A DNA stretch of 34,423 nucleotides. It comes from JAXHMM01 sp964528445. GTDB lineage: Bacteria; Bacteroidota; Rhodothermia; Balneolales; Balneolaceae. The notes beneath the pieces are model-generated. The model was not told where the DNA came from, ran no database searches, and was given only the letters and a program-made list of their open reading frames with translations. The stretch covers positions 1 to 34,423 of the forward strand of contig CAZGSL010000022.1 of NCBI GenBank assembly GCA_964528445.1, in the 5' to 3' direction. Positions 8,408 through 17,438 of the stretch are shown here, piece after piece (position 1 is the first letter of the stretch; every line of letters begins with the position of its first letter). The position numbers and the translations under genes are program-made.

Positions 8408-9109
8408 TCAGGCCAGGAAATCCACGCCGGCCTCCGGTATCCAGACTTCGGTGTCGGTCAGCTCCCCGGTCAGCTCCCGGAACGCTTCCGGCGAGCCGGT
8501 GAGGACGGGAAAGGTACCGTAGTGGATGGGTACAGCGTAATCCGGCCCGATCAGGTCGCATGCCATGGCCGCCTCACCGGGACCCATGGTATAGTGGTCG
8601 CCCATGGGCACGCAGGCCACGTCCGGCTCATAAAGCTCACCGTAGAGCTCCAGGTCGTAGAACAGGTTGGTGTCCCCCAGGTGATAGACGGTGAGGTCGT
8701 CGAACGCGATCACCAGTCCGGCGGGATCCCCCGCGTATTCCCCCCTGAAGGAGGCGCTGTGGTTGGCGGAAACCATGGTCACGCTGAAATCGTCGAAAGA
8801 GAGGGTCCCGCCCTTGTTGAATTCCACCGCCTGGTCGTCGCTGAGGCCGTGCTTTTTCAGCAGAGCGGAGAGTTCCACGATGGAGACTACGGGACACCCG
8901 GTGCGATCGGCGATCTCCAGGGTGTCTCCCACGTGATCCTCGTGGCCGTGGGTAAGGAGGATGTAGTCCACCTGCTCCGGCTCCTTCCATTCGTCCGGCG
9001 TTTCGGGGTTGTCCTTCAGGAAGGGATCCACCAGGATATGGTTTCCCCCCGGACTGACGAACTTGAAGGCGGAGTGTCCCAGCCAAAACGCTTTGACGGA
9101 TGTGTCCAT
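8408..9109 (-). CDS. UPF0173-type metallo-beta-lactamase-fold hydrolase
   Basis: This 233-residue protein has the metal-binding motif HGHEDH at residues 54-59, the start WLGHSAFKF, and the later GDTNLFYD and MGDHYTMGP segments, with a further His in PIHYGTFP near the C-terminus. Together these are the pattern of the UPF0173/YtkL family of metal-dependent hydrolases with the metallo-beta-lactamase fold. Length is normal for the family. No signal peptide is present, so it should be cytoplasmic. The physiological substrate of this family is not established. It is convergent with the DUF420 gene (21 nt between stops) and divergent from the yciO-like gene, so it is probably a single-gene unit. Confidence 0.88.
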   Translation of the reverse strand: MDTSVKAFWLGHSAFKFVSPGGNHILVDPFLKDNPETPDEWKEPEQVDYILLTHGHEDHVGDTLEIADRTGCPVVSIVELSALLKKHGLSDDQAVEFNKGGTLSFDDFSVTMVSANHSASFRGEYAGDPAGLVIAFDDLTVYHLGDTNLFYDLELYGELYEPDVACVPMGDHYTMGPGEAAMACDLIGPDYAVPIHYGTFPVLTGSPEAFRELTGELTDTEVWIPEAGVDFLA

Positions 9110-9355
9110 AGCAATAAGTGATTTTAATTGCGGTTGTAGATAGTGAGTTGAATATTCTTCAGCAATATGTTATTAATAAAATCAAGCCTGACGTTAATCC
9201 AAACCCATTGCCTATGATCGCCCTCCCCTTCCTCCCTCCCCGTCTAAACCGACAACATTTCCGCGGCGATCATTCCTGTTTCTCCCTTCCGTCGAAGTAG
9301 GCGATCCCGATACGAAAATTTCAACCTTACAAAACCAGCGAGGAGCAAACTGTTT
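9110..9355. other. Divergent intergenic region, hydrolase / yciO-like gene
   Basis: The 246-nt gap holds the upstream sequences of two divergent genes. The left part (9115-9185) is A/T-rich. On the minus strand a TTGCTG box and a TATCTA box 17 nt apart are a weak sigma-70-like candidate for the hydrolase gene. The middle (9225-9245) is pyrimidine-rich. On the plus strand GAGGAG at 9340-9345 is a clear ribosome binding site for the ATG at 9356. I see no RNA gene or small protein that I can support. Confidence 0.5.
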
Positions 9356-10027
9356 ATGGCCGAACGCATCAAACTCCACCCCGAGAACCCCCATGTGAAA
9401 CGACTCTTTGAGATAGCGGATAAAGTCCGCCAGGGCGCGGTGCTGCTGTTTCCGACCGACAGCCAGTATGCGCTGGGCTGCGACTACAAGAACAAGAAAG
9501 GCATTGAACGGATACGGAAGATTCGCGAGATGGATGACGACGACCATCTCTCCATCCTGTGCGATTCCATGTCGGGCGCGGCGACCTTCGCTCACATATC
9601 GGACCGCAACTTCAAGCTGATCAAGCGCCTGATCCCGGGCCCCTACACCTTTATTCTGCCGGCCACCAAGGAGGTTCCCAAGCTGCTGGTTCATCCTAAA
9701 AAGAAGACGGTGGGGATCCGCGTGCCCGACTATCCCATCTGCCAGGGGATCGTACGCGAGACCGGACGTCCCCTGCTGGCCATTACGGCCAAAAAGCCGC
9801 AGATCGGCCGGGAGGAGCTGAAAAACCTGGACCGCGAGCCTTTCCTTAGAAAATTCAAGAAACTGGTGGACGTCATCATCGACAACCAGCAGGAGCTCCC
9901 GGCCCGGGAATCGACGGTCATGGACCTGACCGGGGAGACCGCCGTTATCCTGAGAAGGGGGCTGGGCGCCGAGGAGGCCGAGGAGGTCTTCCGGATGCAG
10001 GGCGCCGTACTGGAAGGGGAGGCTTGA
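9356..10027 (+). CDS. YciO-type protein of the Sua5/YciO/YrdC family
   Basis: The 223-residue protein matches the YciO branch of the Sua5/YrdC fold. Landmarks are HPENPH near residue 8, GAVLLFPTDSQYALGCD (27-43), IRKIREMDDDDHLSILC, GPYTFILPATKEVPKLL, and KKTVGIRVPDYPICQ. The KRxR-like basic surface and PTDS-YALG motif are those that bind nucleotide and carbonate/threonine in this fold. Sua5/TsaC makes the threonylcarbamoyl-AMP used for t6A in tRNA, but the YciO branch has only weak or uncertain activity of this kind, so I do not call it tsaC. A good ribosome binding site, GAGGAG, is 10 nt upstream. Its stop is 1 nt before the phosphofructokinase start, so the two are likely co-transcribed. 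Confidence 0.87.
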   Translation: MAERIKLHPENPHVKRLFEIADKVRQGAVLLFPTDSQYALGCDYKNKKGIERIRKIREMDDDDHLSILCDSMSGAATFAHISDRNFKLIKRLIPGPYTFILPATKEVPKLLVHPKKKTVGIRVPDYPICQGIVRETGRPLLAITAKKPQIGREELKNLDREPFLRKFKKLVDVIIDNQQELPARESTVMDLTGETAVILRRGLGAEEAEEVFRMQGAVLEGEA

Positions 10028-10028
10028 T

Positions 10029-11105
10029 ATGAAAATAGCCATCAATACGGGAGGGGGAGACGCCCCCGGGCTGAACGCGGCCATTCGCGCCGCCACCCTC
10101 GCCGCGCTGAAGAGGGGGTGGGAGGTCTTCGGCATTCGCAACGGCTACGGTTCCATCTACAGCGACGAGCCCTTCCTGAAGCTGGACGAATCGTCCGTGC
10201 GCGGAATTACGATGCAGGGCGGCACCATCCTGGGCACCGCCAACAAGGGCAACCCGTTCGACATGCCCTACCGGAAAGAGGACGGCAGCATGGGAACCCG
10301 TGACGTGTCGGACCATTTGATGGAGACCTTCCGGGAGTACGGAATCGACGCGCTGGTCGCCCTCGGCGGAGACGGATCGATGCGGATCGCCCATAAACTC
10401 GCCGAGAAGGGATTGAACATCGTGGGGGTGCCCAAAACGATCGACAACGACATCTGGGGATGCGACGTCAGCCTGGGCTTCGATACGGCCCGAAGCATCG
10501 CCACGGAGGCGATCGACCGGATCACCACCACGGCCGAGTCCCACCAGCGCATTATGGTGGTGGAGGTAATGGGGCGGTACGCGGGATGGATCGCCCTCTA
10601 CAGCGGACTGGCTTCGACGGCGGACGTTATCCTGATGCCGGAAATCCCCTTCCGCTACGAGTCGATCGTGGAGAAGATCGAAGAGCGCCGATCGAAGGGA
10701 AAAGAGTATACGATGGTGGTTGCGGCAGAGGGAGCCAGGGAGCGGGGGGGAGAGATGGTAACCAAGGGTAAGTCTGTCGGACAACAGGTGAAACTGGGCG
10801 GCATAGGGGAGAAGGTGGCCTCCGAGCTGACCGAGCGCACCGGGCAGGAGTCGCGGTCGGTGGTGCTGGGACACCTGCAGCGGGGCGGATCGCCTACCAC
10901 GTACGACCGTCTGATTTCGCTGCGGTTCGGGGCGGCCGCCGTTCGCTGCGTGCAGGACAGGGACTACAACAAGCTGGTTGCGCTGAAAGACAACCAGCTC
11001 ACCCGCGTTCCGCTCGAAAGCATCGCGGGCAAGATGAAATCGGTGCCGCTGGAGAGCGATATCGTGCAGACCGCCCGGGACGTGGGAATCTGCCTGGGGG
11101 ATTGA
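10029..11105 (+). CDS. pfkA: 6-phosphofructokinase (ATP/PPi-type family)
   Basis: This 358-residue enzyme phosphorylates fructose 6-phosphate in glycolysis. It begins with the nucleotide-binding NTGGGDAPGLNAAIR, and has GGDGS at 113-117, PKTIDND at 135-141 with the catalytic Asp, and MGRYAGW at 181-187. The Gly in GGDGS (E. coli position 104) points to ATP as phosphoryl donor, while Lys instead of Gly before TIDND (E. coli position 124) is usual in PPi-dependent enzymes. This mixed Gly/Lys pattern is known from actinobacterial-type enzymes that use ATP, so the donor is likely ATP but not certain. It is translationally adjacent to the yciO-like gene (1 nt gap) and convergent with mtnA. Confidence 0.92.
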   Translation: MKIAINTGGGDAPGLNAAIRAATLAALKRGWEVFGIRNGYGSIYSDEPFLKLDESSVRGITMQGGTILGTANKGNPFDMPYRKEDGSMGTRDVSDHLMETFREYGIDALVALGGDGSMRIAHKLAEKGLNIVGVPKTIDNDIWGCDVSLGFDTARSIATEAIDRITTTAESHQRIMVVEVMGRYAGWIALYSGLASTADVILMPEIPFRYESIVEKIEERRSKGKEYTMVVAAEGARERGGEMVTKGKSVGQQVKLGGIGEKVASELTERTGQESRSVVLGHLQRGGSPTTYDRLISLRFGAAAVRCVQDRDYNKLVALKDNQLTRVPLESIAGKMKSVPLESDIVQTARDVGICLGD

Positions 11106-11115
11106 GCAGTCCTGT

Positions 11116-12165
11116 TTACGACTCGAAGAGCTTCTTGAAATTCTCCCCGAAGGGGGGCTCGATGATCCCCTCCTCGGTGATGAAGCCTGTGATGTAGCGG
11201 TGAGGCGTGATATCGAAGGCGGGATTGTAGGTCCCGGCTTTGTCCGGCGCCACCCGGCTCCCGTTGAAGGTGGTGATCTCCTCCTCCTCGCGCTCCTCGA
11301 TGGGAATCTCCTCGCCCGACGCCACCTCCATGTCGATGGTGGAGAGAGGCACCGCCACGTAGAACGGGATCCCGTGTTCGCCGGCCAGGACCGCCAGGGA
11401 GTAGGTGCCGATCTTGTTGGCGGTATCCCCGTTGGCGGCCACGCGGTCGGTGCCCACGATGACCAGGTCCACTTTCCCCTGCTGCATCAGCGAGCCGGCC
11501 GCGGAGTCGGCGATGATGTCCATGGGAATTTCCGCGTTTGTCAGCTCCCACGCCGTCAGCCTGGAGCCCTGGAGGAGGGGACGCGTTTCGTCGACCCAGA
11601 CGTGAATCTCCTTGCCGGACTCGTGGGCGTGGAAAATGACCGAGAGGGCGGTCCCGTATTTGCCCGTTGCCAGGCTGCCGGTGTTGCAGTGGGTCAGCAG
11701 GTTGGTCCCGGCCTCCACCAGTCCTTCACCCTGCTCGCCTATTTTCTTGCAGATCCGCTTGTCCTCCTCGTGTATGGTCTTGGCGGTCTTAAGGACGATC
11801 TCCTTGATTTCGGAGATCGGCTTCTCCTTGTGCGCCTGGATGGTGGTTTTAATGCGCTCGACGGCCCATTTCAGGTTGACGGCGGTGGGCCGCGCATTCA
11901 GCAGGTACTCGGCGACCCGTTCCACCTCCACCCAGAAGCTTTCGAACGTGTTCTCGGGCAGTTCCCGGATGCCCAGGTAGAGCCCGTACGCTCCCGCGAT
12001 CCCGATGGCGGGCGCCCCCCGCACCCGCAGGTTCCGGATCGCCTCCCACACCCGCCCGATATCCTTTATGTCGCTGTAGACTTCCCTCCCGGGCAAGTAG
12101 GTCTGATCCAGTATGCGGAGGTGATCCTCCCGCCACTCGATGGATTGGATGGCTGTGTCGCTCAT
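11116..12165 (-). CDS. mtnA: S-methyl-5-thioribose-1-phosphate isomerase
   Basis: The 349-residue product belongs to the MtnA/eIF2B-alpha-like fold and would convert methylthioribose 1-phosphate to methylthioribulose 1-phosphate in methionine salvage. It has RGAPAIGIAGAYG at 49-61, the catalytic Cys160 in THCNTGSLATGKYGTAL, and the catalytic Asp240 in VGTDRVAANGDTANKIGTY; these positions agree exactly with the Bacillus subtilis enzyme (Cys160, Asp240). No other salvage gene is in the window. It lies 79 nt downstream of the gamma-glutamyltransferase gene on the same strand. I saw no SAM riboswitch in that gap. MtnA-like proteins can also act on ribose 1,5-bisphosphate or 5-deoxyribose 1-phosphate, so the substrate is probable rather than proven. 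Confidence 0.93.
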   Translation of the reverse strand: MSDTAIQSIEWREDHLRILDQTYLPGREVYSDIKDIGRVWEAIRNLRVRGAPAIGIAGAYGLYLGIRELPENTFESFWVEVERVAEYLLNARPTAVNLKWAVERIKTTIQAHKEKPISEIKEIVLKTAKTIHEEDKRICKKIGEQGEGLVEAGTNLLTHCNTGSLATGKYGTALSVIFHAHESGKEIHVWVDETRPLLQGSRLTAWELTNAEIPMDIIADSAAGSLMQQGKVDLVIVGTDRVAANGDTANKIGTYSLAVLAGEHGIPFYVAVPLSTIDMEVASGEEIPIEEREEEEITTFNGSRVAPDKAGTYNPAFDITPHRYITGFITEEGIIEPPFGENFKKLFES

Positions 12166-12244
12166 AAAACGGTATTTGGTTGCGGTTTGCCGGATTCGGG
12201 ATGCAGCGGCCGGGCGTTCGGCGGATATACGCCCGTGCGGGTTG

Positions 12245-13945
12245 CTAGTAGCCGGTGGCGTGACCGTCCCCTCTCGGGTCCGGCGCCCCGTGATAGCGAT
12301 CCTCTTCGTCCACCCAGATGATGTGGCCCCTCCCGATGCTGCCGTACTCCTGCAGGTTGTGACCCATCTCTTCCAGCAGCGAGCGGGTATCGGGACTGAG
12401 CCCGTACTCCTCGTAGTAGAGGCGGTCGGGCAGCCACTGATGATGCACCCGTGGGGCCGAGATGGCTTCCTGGGCGTTCATGCCGAATACGGCCAAATTT
12501 AAAAAACATTGCAGGGTTGCCGTAATGATCCGGGGTCCCCCGGCCGCGCCGAGCACCATGCGCACACGGCCGTCTCGGGTGACGATGGCGGGGGACATGC
12601 TGCTGAGCATTCTCTTTTCTGGCTGGACCGCGTTGGCCTTGCCCTGGATAAGTCCGAACATGTTGGGTTCGCCCGGTTTCGCGGTGAAGTCGTCCATTTC
12701 GTTGTTCAGCATGAAGCCGGCGCCCCCCACCGCCACGTGGCTCCCGAAGGAGCCGTTCAGGGTGGTGGTGACGGCAACGGCGTTTCCGTCGGAATCGACA
12801 ATGGAGAAATGGGTGGTTTCGGACGATTCGCCGAAGCCGGGTATCTCCCCGTGATCAATTTGGTCGCTCGACGTGGCGTTCTCCCAGTCGAACGACTCCA
12901 TGCGCTCGCGGTTGTAGGAGGGACTCAGCAGCTCCTCGCGGGGAATCTCCACAAAGTCGGGATCGCCCAGGAAGTAGGCGCGGTCGGCGAAGGCCCGGCG
13001 CATGGTCTCCCCGAGCAGGTGAACGTACCGCGCCGAATTGAATCCCAGTTCCGCCAGGTCAAAGGGCTCGAGCATCTGCAGGATCTGGGCGAGGGCGATA
13101 CTTCCGCTGCTGGGAGGAGGCATGACGTGGAGCCGGTAGTCCCCCCACCGGGCCGTCACGGGCTCCCGCCAGACGCTTTCGTAGGACTGCAGGTCGCGAT
13201 GGGTGATCAGCCCGTCCTGGCGCTCCATCTCCCGCACGATCATATCGGCGGTCTCCCCGGCGTAGAAACCGTCTCTTCCCCGGCGGGCGATACGCTCCAA
13301 TGTAGCGGCCAGCTCCTCCTGCACAAAAAGATCGCCCTCCCTCCACGCTCTCCCGTCGTCCCGGGTGAAATACTCCGCGCTGGACTCGAATTCCCGGTTG
13401 TCGTCCGCGTGAGCGTTCAGATCCCCCGCCTGCGAATAGGATAGCCGGTATCCCTCCCGCGCCAGCTCGACGACAGGGGCCAGCACCATCTCCAGGGGGA
13501 GCCGGCCGTACTTCTGAAGAGCGCGGATCATGCCGTCCACCACCCCGGGCACTCCCACGGCCAGGGCCCCTTGGCGGCTCAGTTCCGGGATGTACTCCCC
13601 GTTCCGGATGTACATTTCCCGGCTGGCTTCCATCGGCGCTTTCTCCCGGAAATCGAGGGCGTTTACCGTCCCGTCCGACAGATGCACCACCATAAATCCC
13701 CCGCCCCCGATGTTACCCGCCCGGGGAAGGGTGACGGCCAGGGCGAACTGTACGGCTACCGCCGCATCAATCGCGTTGCCTCCCTGGCGAAGGATGTCGC
13801 GGCCCACTTCCGAGGCCCGCTCTTCGGCTGTTACGACGGCTGCTTCGTCGTATGCCTTGGCACTGCCCACCTGGGCGGGAGTCTTCTGCGGAATCAGCAG
13901 GCAGGCAAGCAGGAGAAGGAAAATCGGTCGCAGGATACGGTTCAT
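12245..13945 (-). CDS. ggt: Gamma-glutamyltransferase (glutathione hydrolase) precursor
   Basis: This 566-residue Ntn hydrolase is made as an exported pro-enzyme. A signal peptide covers about residues 1-24 (hydrophobic LLLLACLLIP, then PAQ). The autocleavage site is before Thr377 in SSETTHFSIVD, making that Thr the new N-terminal nucleophile of the small subunit. Other family motifs are AGNIGGGGFMV (76-86), DFREKAP (98-104), NNEMDDF, and LSSMSPAIV, which contains the paired Ser that form the oxyanion hole. Length is normal for the family. It would cleave gamma-glutamyl bonds of glutathione or similar thiols in the periplasm. It sits between xerD (45 nt upstream) and mtnA (79 nt downstream); the three have no obvious shared pathway. 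Confidence 0.94.
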   Translation of the reverse strand: MNRILRPIFLLLLACLLIPQKTPAQVGSAKAYDEAAVVTAEERASEVGRDILRQGGNAIDAAVAVQFALAVTLPRAGNIGGGGFMVVHLSDGTVNALDFREKAPMEASREMYIRNGEYIPELSRQGALAVGVPGVVDGMIRALQKYGRLPLEMVLAPVVELAREGYRLSYSQAGDLNAHADDNREFESSAEYFTRDDGRAWREGDLFVQEELAATLERIARRGRDGFYAGETADMIVREMERQDGLITHRDLQSYESVWREPVTARWGDYRLHVMPPPSSGSIALAQILQMLEPFDLAELGFNSARYVHLLGETMRRAFADRAYFLGDPDFVEIPREELLSPSYNRERMESFDWENATSSDQIDHGEIPGFGESSETTHFSIVDSDGNAVAVTTTLNGSFGSHVAVGGAGFMLNNEMDDFTAKPGEPNMFGLIQGKANAVQPEKRMLSSMSPAIVTRDGRVRMVLGAAGGPRIITATLQCFLNLAVFGMNAQEAISAPRVHHQWLPDRLYYEEYGLSPDTRSLLEEMGHNLQEYGSIGRGHIIWVDEEDRYHGAPDPRGDGHATGY

Positions 13946-13990
13946 TGCCGTGCGGTTTTATTGAAAGAAAGCAAGAGAGAATGTAATGGA

Positions 13991-14899
13991 TTAGGCCCTG
14001 GGATGAAACTCCTTGTGGACCTGGTGCAGCAGCGAGCGGTCGACGTGGGTGTAAATTTCGGTGGTCAGGATGGAGGAGTGTCCCAGCATCTCCTGGACCG
14101 CCCGAAGGTCGGCTCCGCCCTCCAGCAGGTGGGTGGCGAAAGAGTGCCGGAATATATGGGGATAGACGTTTTTTTCGATCCCGGCCCGCTCCGCGGCGTC
14201 GTTGACGATATTCCAGACGCTCATCCGGGTCAGGGGACCGCCGCGCTGGTTGAGAAATACCCTGTTGCGGGCTTTTTCGGGATGCTCCCCGCTCATGAAC
14301 CGCGGACGCACCTCTTCGGTATAGCGCTCCAGGGCACCGCGGGCCATTTCGCCGACGGGCACCAGCCGCTCCCTGTTTCCCTTGCCGATGACCCGGATGA
14401 AACCGATCTCAAAGTAGAGGTTGTCGGTCTGCAGTCCGGTCAGCTCGCTTACCCGCATCCCGGTGGCGTAGAGGGTCTCCATAATGGCTGCGTTCCGAAT
14501 GCCCGCGCTGTCGGTGCGGTCCGGCATTTCCAGAATGCGCTCGACCTCGACCGGGGTCAGCACCTCGGGCAGTTTTTGGGCCTTTTTCGGCAGCTCGATC
14601 GTTTCGGCGGGATTGGCTTCCGCCAGCCCCTCCACAGCGGCGAATTCATGGAAACTGCGTATGCTGGAGATATTGCGCGCGAGGGTGCTGGCCGCCAGTT
14701 CCATGGCAGCGAGTTCCTCCAGGTAGTTCTCGATATGCTGCAGGGTGATGCCGCCGAGCTCTTTTATACCCAGCTCCCCGGCCACGAAGCTCAGGTAGCG
14801 GCGCAGGTCGTTTTCGTAGGATTGCACGGAGTTCTCCGAGAGCCCCTTTTCAAGCTTCGCGAATTGAAGGTAGCGCCGCAGCGGCCGGTCAAAATGCAT
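13991..14899 (-). CDS. xerD: Tyrosine site-specific recombinase XerD/XerC type
   Basis: The 302-residue protein has the two-domain Xer layout: an N-terminal core-binding domain (about 1-95) and a catalytic domain with all six key residues, Arg149 (ATGMRVSEL), Lys173 (VIGKGNRERLV), His248 and Arg251 (HIFRHSFATHLL), His274 (LGHSSI) and the nucleophile Tyr283 (TTEIYTHVD). Size and motifs match chromosomal Xer recombinases that resolve dimers at dif near the terminus, rather than phage or integron integrases. XerC and XerD cannot be told apart with confidence here; the LLEGGADLRAVQEMLGHSS segment is typical of both. It starts 8 nt after the pgpH-like gene, so it is probably in the same operon. 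Confidence 0.92.
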   Translation of the reverse strand: MHFDRPLRRYLQFAKLEKGLSENSVQSYENDLRRYLSFVAGELGIKELGGITLQHIENYLEELAAMELAASTLARNISSIRSFHEFAAVEGLAEANPAETIELPKKAQKLPEVLTPVEVERILEMPDRTDSAGIRNAAIMETLYATGMRVSELTGLQTDNLYFEIGFIRVIGKGNRERLVPVGEMARGALERYTEEVRPRFMSGEHPEKARNRVFLNQRGGPLTRMSVWNIVNDAAERAGIEKNVYPHIFRHSFATHLLEGGADLRAVQEMLGHSSILTTEIYTHVDRSLLHQVHKEFHPRA

Positions 14900-14907
14900 G
14901 AAGGGAT

Positions 14908-17349
14908 TCAGGAGTTGTAATACTCGTTAACGGAAGGCCCCTCCCCGTCCCGGTCTCCCCGTTCTTCCAGGGCGGAGGGGTGCTTGCGGGGCTGGGGATG
15001 GATCGGTTCCGGAGTATCCTCCTTCGCCTTCTCTTTCTCCTCTTTTTTCTCGTCGGGATACTCCACCCGGGTGTGGTAGATGCCCACCAGGATGTTCAGA
15101 AACGTCTCCCGGATGTTGCGCAGGTCCTGGAAGGTGAGGGGCGTATTGCTGAGCTGTCCCTCGTAGACCCGTTCGTCGATCATTTTGGTAATCAGCCCGT
15201 CCAGTTTCTGGTAGCTGGGATCTTTCATGGCCCGGGAGGCCGCCTCGATGCCGTCCGCCAGCAGGAGAATACCGGTCTCCTTGGTATTCGGGAGGGGGCC
15301 GTCGTAGCGGAAGTCCCGTTCCCGGATTTCGTCCTTCTCCTTGTCCGACTGCTCCCTCGCCTGGTCGTAGAAGTACTTGATAAGGGTGGTGCCGTGGTGC
15401 GTCTTGATGAAATCGACGATCACCTCCGGCAGGTTGTGCTCCCTGGCCAGTTTTACCCCGTTGCTTACATGGGCCTTTATGACGAGGGCGCTCATGCGCG
15501 GTTTCAGCTTGTCGTGCTCGTTGATCCCCACCTGGTTTTCGGAGAAATAGCCCGGGTTCTCCATCTTACCGATATCGTGGTAGAGGGCCCCGACCCGGCA
15601 GAGCAGGCCGTTGGCCCCGATGGCGCCGGCTGCCGCCTCGGCCAGGTTGGAGACCTGAAGGCTGTGGTGAAACGTGCCCGGAGCGCGGGTCATGAGCTGC
15701 TTCAGCAGGGGAAGGTTGGTGTCGCTCAGCTCCAGCAGGGTGAAGTCGGTCGTGACGTTGAACGATTTTTCAAACAACAGGATCAGGGGGTAGGTAAAGA
15801 GAATGAACACCGCGTTGATGCCCACGAAGAAGATGTTGTCCATCAGCGGATTCCACCCCTGGAAGGAGGTCATGCTGAAACCCAGGATCACCGCCGCGTA
15901 GGATATGAAGACGATTCCCGGTGTGGTGAAGAAGAACTGGGAGCGTTTTTTAATGTCGCGTACGGAGAAGAGACCGAGGCTGCAGGCAACGGTGGTGGCC
16001 GTGACGTATTCAAAATTGTTGCCGTTGATCAGGCCCGTCAGCAGGGCGAGGGTAATGGTGGAGAGCAGCCCCACGCGCGAGTCGAAAATAATGGTGAGGA
16101 TGATGGGGGCCACCGCCACGGGCACGATATAGGCGGATATGTCGCTCAGGCTGTAGGCGACGGAGCTGGCCACGCAGATGATGCCCATGGCAATGACCAC
16201 CAGCAGAAGCATGGAGTTGTCCTCGAAAATATACCGGCGGTAGAGATAGAGATAGAAGAAAAAGATGGTCATGATGGAGATGATCGCCAGCGCTTCGCCC
16301 CCGTACCGCAGCCAGCGCTGTGTAACGGATGCGTTCTGGGAACGGGCTTCGGCCAGGCTGCGCAGCTTGCTGTAGCGCTCCTGCGTGATGATGTCGCCGT
16401 TCCGGATAATGACTTCGCCCTCCGTCACCGCACCCTTCGTGGGCGAGATGTTCGCGATGTCCTCGTCGATTCTTGCCTGGGTCTGCTCTTCGCTGTAAAT
16501 GAGGTTGGGTTCGATCACCTGGGCGAATATCTCGCCGGCCGAACGGGCGACATCCTCGAAATAGAACCGCTCGAAGCGGTAGCTGGCGAAGTCGCGGGCC
16601 TCCTGGGGATCGCGCACGTTGTCCAGGTTCAGGGTGCGCTCGGTCCGCTCTTCCAGGTCGCGCACGGTGATCTCGCCGGCCGTTATTTCGCTTTTGGAAA
16701 TATTGATAATCCCGTCGTTGAGCAGCTCCTCAATCAGGGTCTGAAGGCGCTGCCTCATATCGTTGCCGATAAACTCGTCGGTGGGAGCGGAGAGCGTGGT
16801 CGGGGTCAGCGATTCCGATTCCACCTGGTAATAGTTTTGCAGCAGGGCGTTCCAGGAGGCTTCCGACAGTCCCAGCCCGGACCGATCCCGGGCCTGGACG
16901 AAATCGATGCTGTCGGCCTCGCTTTCGGATTGCCTCCACGCGAGGTACTCCTCCAGGACCGGCTGCATGTTCCGGAAGAGCGAGTCGATTCTGTTCTCAA
17001 CCTGGAGCCGCGCCTCGGGATCACGGTGGAAGATGGGAGGGGTGGTCTCCCGTATAGTTTCCCGCTCCTCCTGCAGCTCATCGGGCGTCTTGTTGATGGC
17101 GAAGGTAAAGGGAGCGATCAGGTCGTCCGACCGCCAGGGCTCCCCGATGGAGTAGCTGCCGGCGTCCCGAAAGGAGCTCTGCGGAATCGATACGAACAGC
17201 AGGGCCAGGAAACCGAATATGATCAGGGCCCGGATGTAGATGTTGTAGCGCAGGGTGGAGGTCTCCTCCCGCTGTTTCTTCCGCTCGCCGATTACGGGTC
17301 CCCCCGGCCTCTTTTTAGAGCCGAGCCCGAGTTTATCGAGAATATTCAT
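14908..17349 (-). CDS. pgpH: 7TM-HD family cyclic-di-AMP phosphodiesterase (PgpH/YqfF type)
   Basis: The 813-residue membrane protein has the layout of the 7TMR-HDED / 7TM / HD family. There is an N-terminal membrane segment at about 36-55, a long extracytoplasmic region to about residue 350, a block of hydrophobic helices at about 355-530, and a cytoplasmic HD domain. The HD domain shows FHHSLQVSNLAEAAA and the catalytic HDIGKM with His591-Asp592, then further His residues in KAHVSNG and KTHHGTT. PgpH in Listeria hydrolyses c-di-AMP to pApA, so this gene suggests the organism uses that messenger. The C-terminus is charged and rich in Glu, Lys and Pro. A good promoter candidate lies 90 nt upstream, so it may be transcribed separately from ligA. 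It is 8 nt from xerD. Confidence 0.9.
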   Translation of the reverse strand: MNILDKLGLGSKKRPGGPVIGERKKQREETSTLRYNIYIRALIIFGFLALLFVSIPQSSFRDAGSYSIGEPWRSDDLIAPFTFAINKTPDELQEERETIRETTPPIFHRDPEARLQVENRIDSLFRNMQPVLEEYLAWRQSESEADSIDFVQARDRSGLGLSEASWNALLQNYYQVESESLTPTTLSAPTDEFIGNDMRQRLQTLIEELLNDGIINISKSEITAGEITVRDLEERTERTLNLDNVRDPQEARDFASYRFERFYFEDVARSAGEIFAQVIEPNLIYSEEQTQARIDEDIANISPTKGAVTEGEVIIRNGDIITQERYSKLRSLAEARSQNASVTQRWLRYGGEALAIISIMTIFFFYLYLYRRYIFEDNSMLLLVVIAMGIICVASSVAYSLSDISAYIVPVAVAPIILTIIFDSRVGLLSTITLALLTGLINGNNFEYVTATTVACSLGLFSVRDIKKRSQFFFTTPGIVFISYAAVILGFSMTSFQGWNPLMDNIFFVGINAVFILFTYPLILLFEKSFNVTTDFTLLELSDTNLPLLKQLMTRAPGTFHHSLQVSNLAEAAAGAIGANGLLCRVGALYHDIGKMENPGYFSENQVGINEHDKLKPRMSALVIKAHVSNGVKLAREHNLPEVIVDFIKTHHGTTLIKYFYDQAREQSDKEKDEIRERDFRYDGPLPNTKETGILLLADGIEAASRAMKDPSYQKLDGLITKMIDERVYEGQLSNTPLTFQDLRNIRETFLNILVGIYHTRVEYPDEKKEEKEKAKEDTPEPIHPQPRKHPSALEERGDRDGEGPSVNEYYNS

Positions 17350-17438
17350 AAGGAAACCGCTGTAAAGAGCATTAATGAGAGATGCAGGGAGCCCCGGATC
17401 GGTATCTGGATGACCTGCTGCACCATTGGCGATGAAAA

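Noticed and set aside
12166..12244. SAM riboswitch or terminator in the ggt-mtnA gap
   Set aside because: Only a tiny CCCG-CA-CGGG stem is present; the gap of 79 nt is too short for a SAM-I element and no T run follows.
13991..14899. The tyrosine recombinase as a sign of an integrated element
   Set aside because: Motifs and length match housekeeping XerC/XerD, neighbours are core genes, and no att repeats or tRNA are nearby.
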